Assembly (NCBI GenBank): GCA_031264715.1
Contig: JAISDP010000047.1
Location: 1-11,317 of the forward strand
Direction of reading: 5' to 3'
Length of the DNA: 11,317 nt
Source: Bacteroidales bacterium
GTDB taxonomy: Bacteria; Bacteroidota; Bacteroidia; Bacteroidales; UBA4181
The notes below the pieces were generated by a model. The model made no database searches and was not told the origin of the DNA. It worked only from the letters and a program-made list of their open reading frames with translations. The position numbers and the translations under genes were made by a program. Each line of letters begins with the position of its first letter. Position 1 is the first letter of the stretch. Positions 9,101-11,317 of the stretch are shown in pieces.

Positions 9101-9567
9101 GTAGAGCCTACTGTTGTTTCCTTGATCCAGACAGTCGCGCCAACCAGCGGTTCCTTGGTAACGGCGTCCGTCACCGTTCCGCTGACCGTGATCCCCTGCG
9201 CCGGCGGTTCGGGTTGCGCTTCGGCGATGCGGCTCACTGCGATGGTGTTGTCTATTCGCTTGAAGGTTAACTTTGTCTGCCTGGTAATTTCATGAAGCAC
9301 CTTATCCAGAGATTCTTCCCTGGCGTTTATGGTGACGCGGTTCACCCCGGCCAGGATTTCTTCATGATAAAAAAATGACAAACCCGACTGATCGCTCAGT
9401 TTTTCAAAAACTGCTGAAACAGGCTGGTCGACACTGCGGAGCGTAATTCTTATTTCCTGAACGGATGTAAGATGGTCCGGGCCGGCTTTGGATATAAAAG
9501 GAATCAGGAACAATACCGTAAAAGAACAGAGCCTCCGGACAGTTGAACGGATAAATGACAATTTCAT
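6199..9567 (-). CDS. SusC/RagA-like TonB-dependent transporter with STN signalling domain
   Basis: The 1122-residue protein has a signal peptide (about 1-28, ending FISKAG). Residues about 40-112 are an STN (secretin/TonB short N-terminal) domain, seen in LRSVDQPVSAVFEKLSDQSG and LDKVLHEITRQTKLTF. Residues about 126-199 form a carboxypeptidase-regulatory-like domain (VSGTVTDAVTKEPLVGATV). The SusC signature EEVVVVGYGTQKKESVVGAI (206-225) leads into the plug with VLKDATATAIYGVRGANG (305-322). The rest is the outer-membrane beta-barrel ending in the aromatic GMNLNF C-terminus. It imports oligosaccharides using TonB energy together with the SusD-like partner encoded 10 bp downstream. In transporters of this type the STN domain contacts a FecR-like anti-sigma factor in the periplasm, and a FecR gene and sigma gene lie directly upstream. 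The protein is full length with no break seen. Confidence 0.96.
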   Translation of the reverse strand: MKLSFIRSTVRRLCSFTVLFLIPFISKAGPDHLTSVQEIRITLRSVDQPVSAVFEKLSDQSGLSFFYHEEILAGVNRVTINAREESLDKVLHEITRQTKLTFKRIDNTIAVSRIAEAQPEPPAQGITVSGTVTDAVTKEPLVGATVWIKETTVGSTADIDGKYSIKVTGENAVLAVSFVGYTTREVLVSGRSVINFELQPSASAIEEVVVVGYGTQKKESVVGAITSVKPGQLKLPAGNISSVLAGQLGGVISIQRTGEPGSGAQFWIRGISTTNSFSNKPLVLVDGIEREIDLVDVEDIETFSVLKDATATAIYGVRGANGVLLITTRSGDQGPAKVTVRAETGVVSPTRLPKMADAVQYTDLYNEAYSYTSDGGKPLFSQEVIDRIRSGADPDLYPNVDWPGKMFKPYTFNQRVNTNISGGGTIARYFVSGTYYHEGSIYREDETKHYNTAISYNKFNFRSNVDVNLTPSTIVQVNLSNIYETRISPNADKNTIWNRSLIYAPGLIPAVYSDGSPAAYPGGGNNPYNLLTQSGFKNEYWNNAQALLGLNQDFGWIVKGLTANVKFSWDAVTNQTVHYSRTPNTFYATGRDADGNLIFRTVEAEGSDVLGFSKGSTGRKTVYLESSLTYSRVFGVHRVSGLFLYNQKSLRDIQPEDIEKSVPYRHQGIAGRVTYGYHDRYFLESNFGYNGSENFSPGKRFGFFPSIALGWLVSSENFFAPVADVVSKLKLRGSYGLVGNDQIGRDTRFIYQDDYSLNINNAYSFGRESAAYSGAKISRYASQSVAWEKSQKLDLGLELSLWDRVNLQADYFRDYRTGIFLRRDDMTDVAGVSDLPYANIGEVLNRGVDFQLESFHTVGELQISVRGNFVYNRNKVLKNAQPMPEFPYMTQVGLPVNQQTGYVAMGLFSSQEEIDQSPSQFGTLRAGDVKYKDVNGDGTINSYDQIPIGRTWLPEITYGFGASLQWKGFDLSFLFSGSANFTMILDGNAFKIFSGAGEATSGFYEDVYLNSWRLDNPDPNAKYPRATVGANTNNNPNSTVWQRDMSFLRLKNATVGYTVPQHLSQKLRIKTLHFYCSGVNLLTFSKFKLFDPEIYNPDVSESRQGAVYPSNRIISIGMNLNF

Positions 9568-9665
9568 CGTGTGTTGATTATAGGTTAATTATTTTATTGA
9601 TATGATAAGAACGCCAAAGCGATTTTAAAAGCCTGATGACAAAACTTTCCATAAGCGGTTCATGT

Positions 9666-10661
9666 TTAAGGATGATACAATATATAATGATTTTCTTTTT
9701 TTGAATATTTCAATCCGGAAGTAAAACAGACGGATTCCAGAACAGACGCCAGACTCCTGTTATCATGTTCGCCCGTGATGAATACCGGATATGTGCCGTC
9801 TACCCGTATTTCAACATCATACCAGCGTTCCAGGGTCGCAATCACCTCCTGGAGCGGCGTTTGGCTGAAGCATAAGGTTCCTTTTCTCCACCGCGCATAC
9901 CTGTCTGCCTGAACGATCGTTTTTGTAAACTCGCCTGTCCTTTTATGAACAAACAGCCGTTCATCGGGCAACAGGGTAATATTGGCGTCGTTCATGGCGA
10001 CCGATACTTCGCCGTCGACTACGGTAACCGACATGTGGTCGTCCGATTCGTAATCCTTCACATTAAAGGATGTTCCTAAAACCGTGACGGTCATATCAGC
10101 AGTTTTGACGATAAATGCACGGTTTTTACCGGGCGTAACCTCAAAAAAGGCTTCGCCGCTTAGCAACGCCTCCCTTTTGTCTGCGCCGAACGATTCCGGA
10201 TAATAAAGACGGCTTCCCGAGTTGAGGAAAACCAGGGAACTGTCTTCCAGATAAAATTGATGCCTGTCGCCGCAGGGAGCCCCTGTTGAAATCAGGACAG
10301 GACGGTTCGAAACGGCGGGAGCGGCGGGACGCAGACGGTATAAAACAGCGCTTATGGAGATCAGCAGCAGGATAGCGGCGGCGGCCCGCATGAAATATCT
10401 GATTCTTGATTTCCGGCGGCGGCGCTGTTTTTGCTGCAGGATGATTTGTCCCGCTTCTTTTTTGTATCTTTCTATTTCCGCGGCATCCCGTTTTTCCGGT
10501 TCGGTTTCAAGTATGCCTTCCCAGACAGACTCCAGGTACCGGTCAAGCTCCCCGCCGGATGTTTCCAGCAGGGCGAACAGTTGATCCAGTTCCTCCGGCG
10601 TATAATTCCCGGAGAGGTATTTGTCCAAAAGGCAGTGGATGTGATTTCTGATCTCCTTCAT
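9666..10661 (-). CDS. FecR-family anti-sigma factor (FecR domain plus DUF4974-like C-terminus)
   Basis: This 331-residue inner-membrane protein has a cytoplasmic N-terminal part (1-85) with a basic patch (R80-K84) just before a single membrane helix (about 91-109, AAAAILLLISISAVLY). The periplasmic FecR domain spans about 120-235, with LLSGEAFFEV (166-175) and VTVLGTSFNV (192-201). The C-terminal region, about 262-331 (LCFSQTPLQEVIATLERWYD), fits the DUF4974-type domain that binds the STN domain of SusC-like partners. The N-terminal part is expected to hold or activate the sigma factor encoded 51 bp upstream. It therefore relays occupancy of the SusC-like transporter to transcription. The start at 10661 gives the usual short cytoplasmic N-terminus. 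Confidence 0.93.
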   Translation of the reverse strand: MKEIRNHIHCLLDKYLSGNYTPEELDQLFALLETSGGELDRYLESVWEGILETEPEKRDAAEIERYKKEAGQIILQQKQRRRRKSRIRYFMRAAAAILLLISISAVLYRLRPAAPAVSNRPVLISTGAPCGDRHQFYLEDSSLVFLNSGSRLYYPESFGADKREALLSGEAFFEVTPGKNRAFIVKTADMTVTVLGTSFNVKDYESDDHMSVTVVDGEVSVAMNDANITLLPDERLFVHKRTGEFTKTIVQADRYARWRKGTLCFSQTPLQEVIATLERWYDVEIRVDGTYPVFITGEHDNRSLASVLESVCFTSGLKYSKKENHYILYHP

Positions 10662-10712
10662 ACTTATAATACACCAAAAGCGGCGGGATGTGGGGTCGAA
10701 AAAACATCTTTT

Positions 10713-11317
10713 TTAATCCTTAAAGATCTCCAGCAGGTGATTGACGATTACCAGAAGGCACAAATTCAGGTCGATATACCGGGTTAAAAATTTTTTGATG
10801 TGTTTCAATGCAGCCGAAATGTTTTCCTGAACGGTATATAAGGAGATATTCAGTTGCTGTGCGATTTCCTTATGGGATAAATTTTCCTCACGGCTCAGCC
10901 TGAAGATTTTTTGCCGCAGGGGGGAAAGTCCGGAAACTGCTTTTTCGAGCAACTGTGCGTATTCGCGGTCTGTAAGGTCTGTATCGGTCACCTCTGCGAT
11001 CGAAACGGACGAATCCAGTATCTGCTTTTTTACTTTTTCCGACTTGCCGGCCTCGCGCAGAAAGTTCAGGGTTTTATTGCGGGCGACGGTATAGAGGTAT
11101 GATGAAAAAGACAGGTTGGGATCGAGGGTCTGCCTCCGGGACCAGACGGCTGTAAAAACGTCCTGAACAATATCTTCGGCTGTTTCGGGAATTTTAACCA
11201 GGGATGTGCAAAACAGCGACAGCCGCCTGTGATACCTGATATACAGTTCGCAGAAGGCATTTTCATCTTCATGCTCTGTCAAGGAAAGTACCAGGTCTTT
11301 GTCGGTTGGCTGGCTGT
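10713..11317 (-). CDS. ECF-type RNA polymerase sigma factor (sigma-70 family), 5' end outside the window
   Basis: The visible part shows sigma region 2, including ETAEDIVQDVFTAVW, which belongs to the core-RNA-polymerase and -10 recognition region. It also shows region 4 with the helix-turn-helix LSHKEIAQQLNISLYTVQEN and the preceding LSPLRQKIFRLSREE. The hydrophobic tail (LNLCLLVIVNHLLEIFKD) is a common ending in the Bacteroidetes sigma family linked to FecR. The first possible start inside the window is a TTG at 11280-11282. However, the frame stays open to the window edge and reads SQPTDKDLVLSL into TEHEDENAFCELYIRYH, which looks like the normal N-terminus of this family. No ATG occurs in 11283-11317, so the true start lies beyond 11317. 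It is the first gene of the operon and is followed by its likely anti-sigma factor. Confidence 0.93.
   Translation of the reverse strand, partial: SQPTDKDLVLSLTEHEDENAFCELYIRYHRRLSLFCTSLVKIPETAEDIVQDVFTAVWSRRQTLDPNLSFSSYLYTVARNKTLNFLREAGKSEKVKKQILDSSVSIAEVTDTDLTDREYAQLLEKAVSGLSPLRQKIFRLSREENLSHKEIAQQLNISLYTVQENISAALKHIKKFLTRYIDLNLCLLVIVNHLLEIFKD

Noticed and set aside
8773..9270. A 165-codon plus-strand open frame opposite the SusC N-terminal and plug region
   Set aside because: It is antisense to strongly conserved STN, regulatory and plug sequence, with no start context or domain of its own.
9568..9665. Possible internal promoter before the SusC-like gene (TTTG at 9640-9643 and TCGCTTTG at 9615-9622, minus strand; TATAAT at 9577-9582)
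   Set aside because: The spacing of 17 bp is shorter than the usual Bacteroides TTTG/TAnnTTTG arrangement and the -7 element mismatches; TATAAT lies only about 10 bases from the start codon. No promoter can be supported.
10662..10712. Separate regulatory site in the sigma-FecR gap
   Set aside because: Only 51 bp with a short T-run and a G+C-rich stretch; no inverted repeat or promoter-like pair was seen.
1..11317. CRISPR array, tRNA/rRNA genes, insertion sequences or integrase
   Set aside because: No regularly spaced repeats, no recognisable RNA gene and no transposase or integrase reading frame were found.

Overview
The window is a polysaccharide utilisation locus (PUL) from a member of the Bacteroidota, most likely order Bacteroidales. 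The evidence is a SusC/SusD pair with the typical family motifs, Bacteroidetes-type lipoprotein signals, DUF1735 and DUF4974-type domains, AT-rich translation starts without a clear Shine-Dalgarno sequence, and an ECF sigma/FecR pair driving a SusC that carries an STN signalling domain. Genus cannot be fixed from the sequence alone.

Six genes lie head to tail on the minus strand, so transcription runs from high to low coordinates. In order they are: an ECF sigma factor (10713 to the window edge, 5' end missing); a FecR-type anti-sigma factor (9666-10661); a SusC-like TonB-dependent transporter with an STN domain (6199-9567); a SusD-like lipoprotein (4281-6188); a surface lipoprotein with two DUF1735-like modules and a discoidin (F5/8 type C) domain in the SusE/SusF position (2706-4265); and a secreted GH38-like protein of the DUF5054 type (190-2574). 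The gaps are 51, 98, 10, 15 and 131 bp. The last gap holds three consecutive inverted repeats. No gene-free stretch exceeds 300 bases.

The genes make a coherent system by family knowledge. A glycan is bound at the cell surface by the discoidin lipoprotein and SusD and imported through SusC. Occupied SusC signals through its STN domain to FecR in the periplasm, and FecR then frees or activates the sigma factor to raise expression of the locus. The DUF5054 protein would act on the glycan or its fragments in the periplasm. Its N-terminal half resembles the alpha-mannosidase (GH38) fold, but its substrate is unknown. Sigma/anti-sigma control is often seen in Bacteroides PULs for host-type glycans, but the substrate here cannot be read from sequence.

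The left end is anomalous. Bases 1-190 encode, on the plus strand, a piece of a different glycoside hydrolase-like protein. It carries a one-base frameshift near position 82 and breaks off exactly where the stop codon of the DUF5054 gene begins. This is either a decayed, rearranged gene remnant or a sequencing/assembly chimera. It also puts the annotated C-terminus of the DUF5054 protein in doubt.
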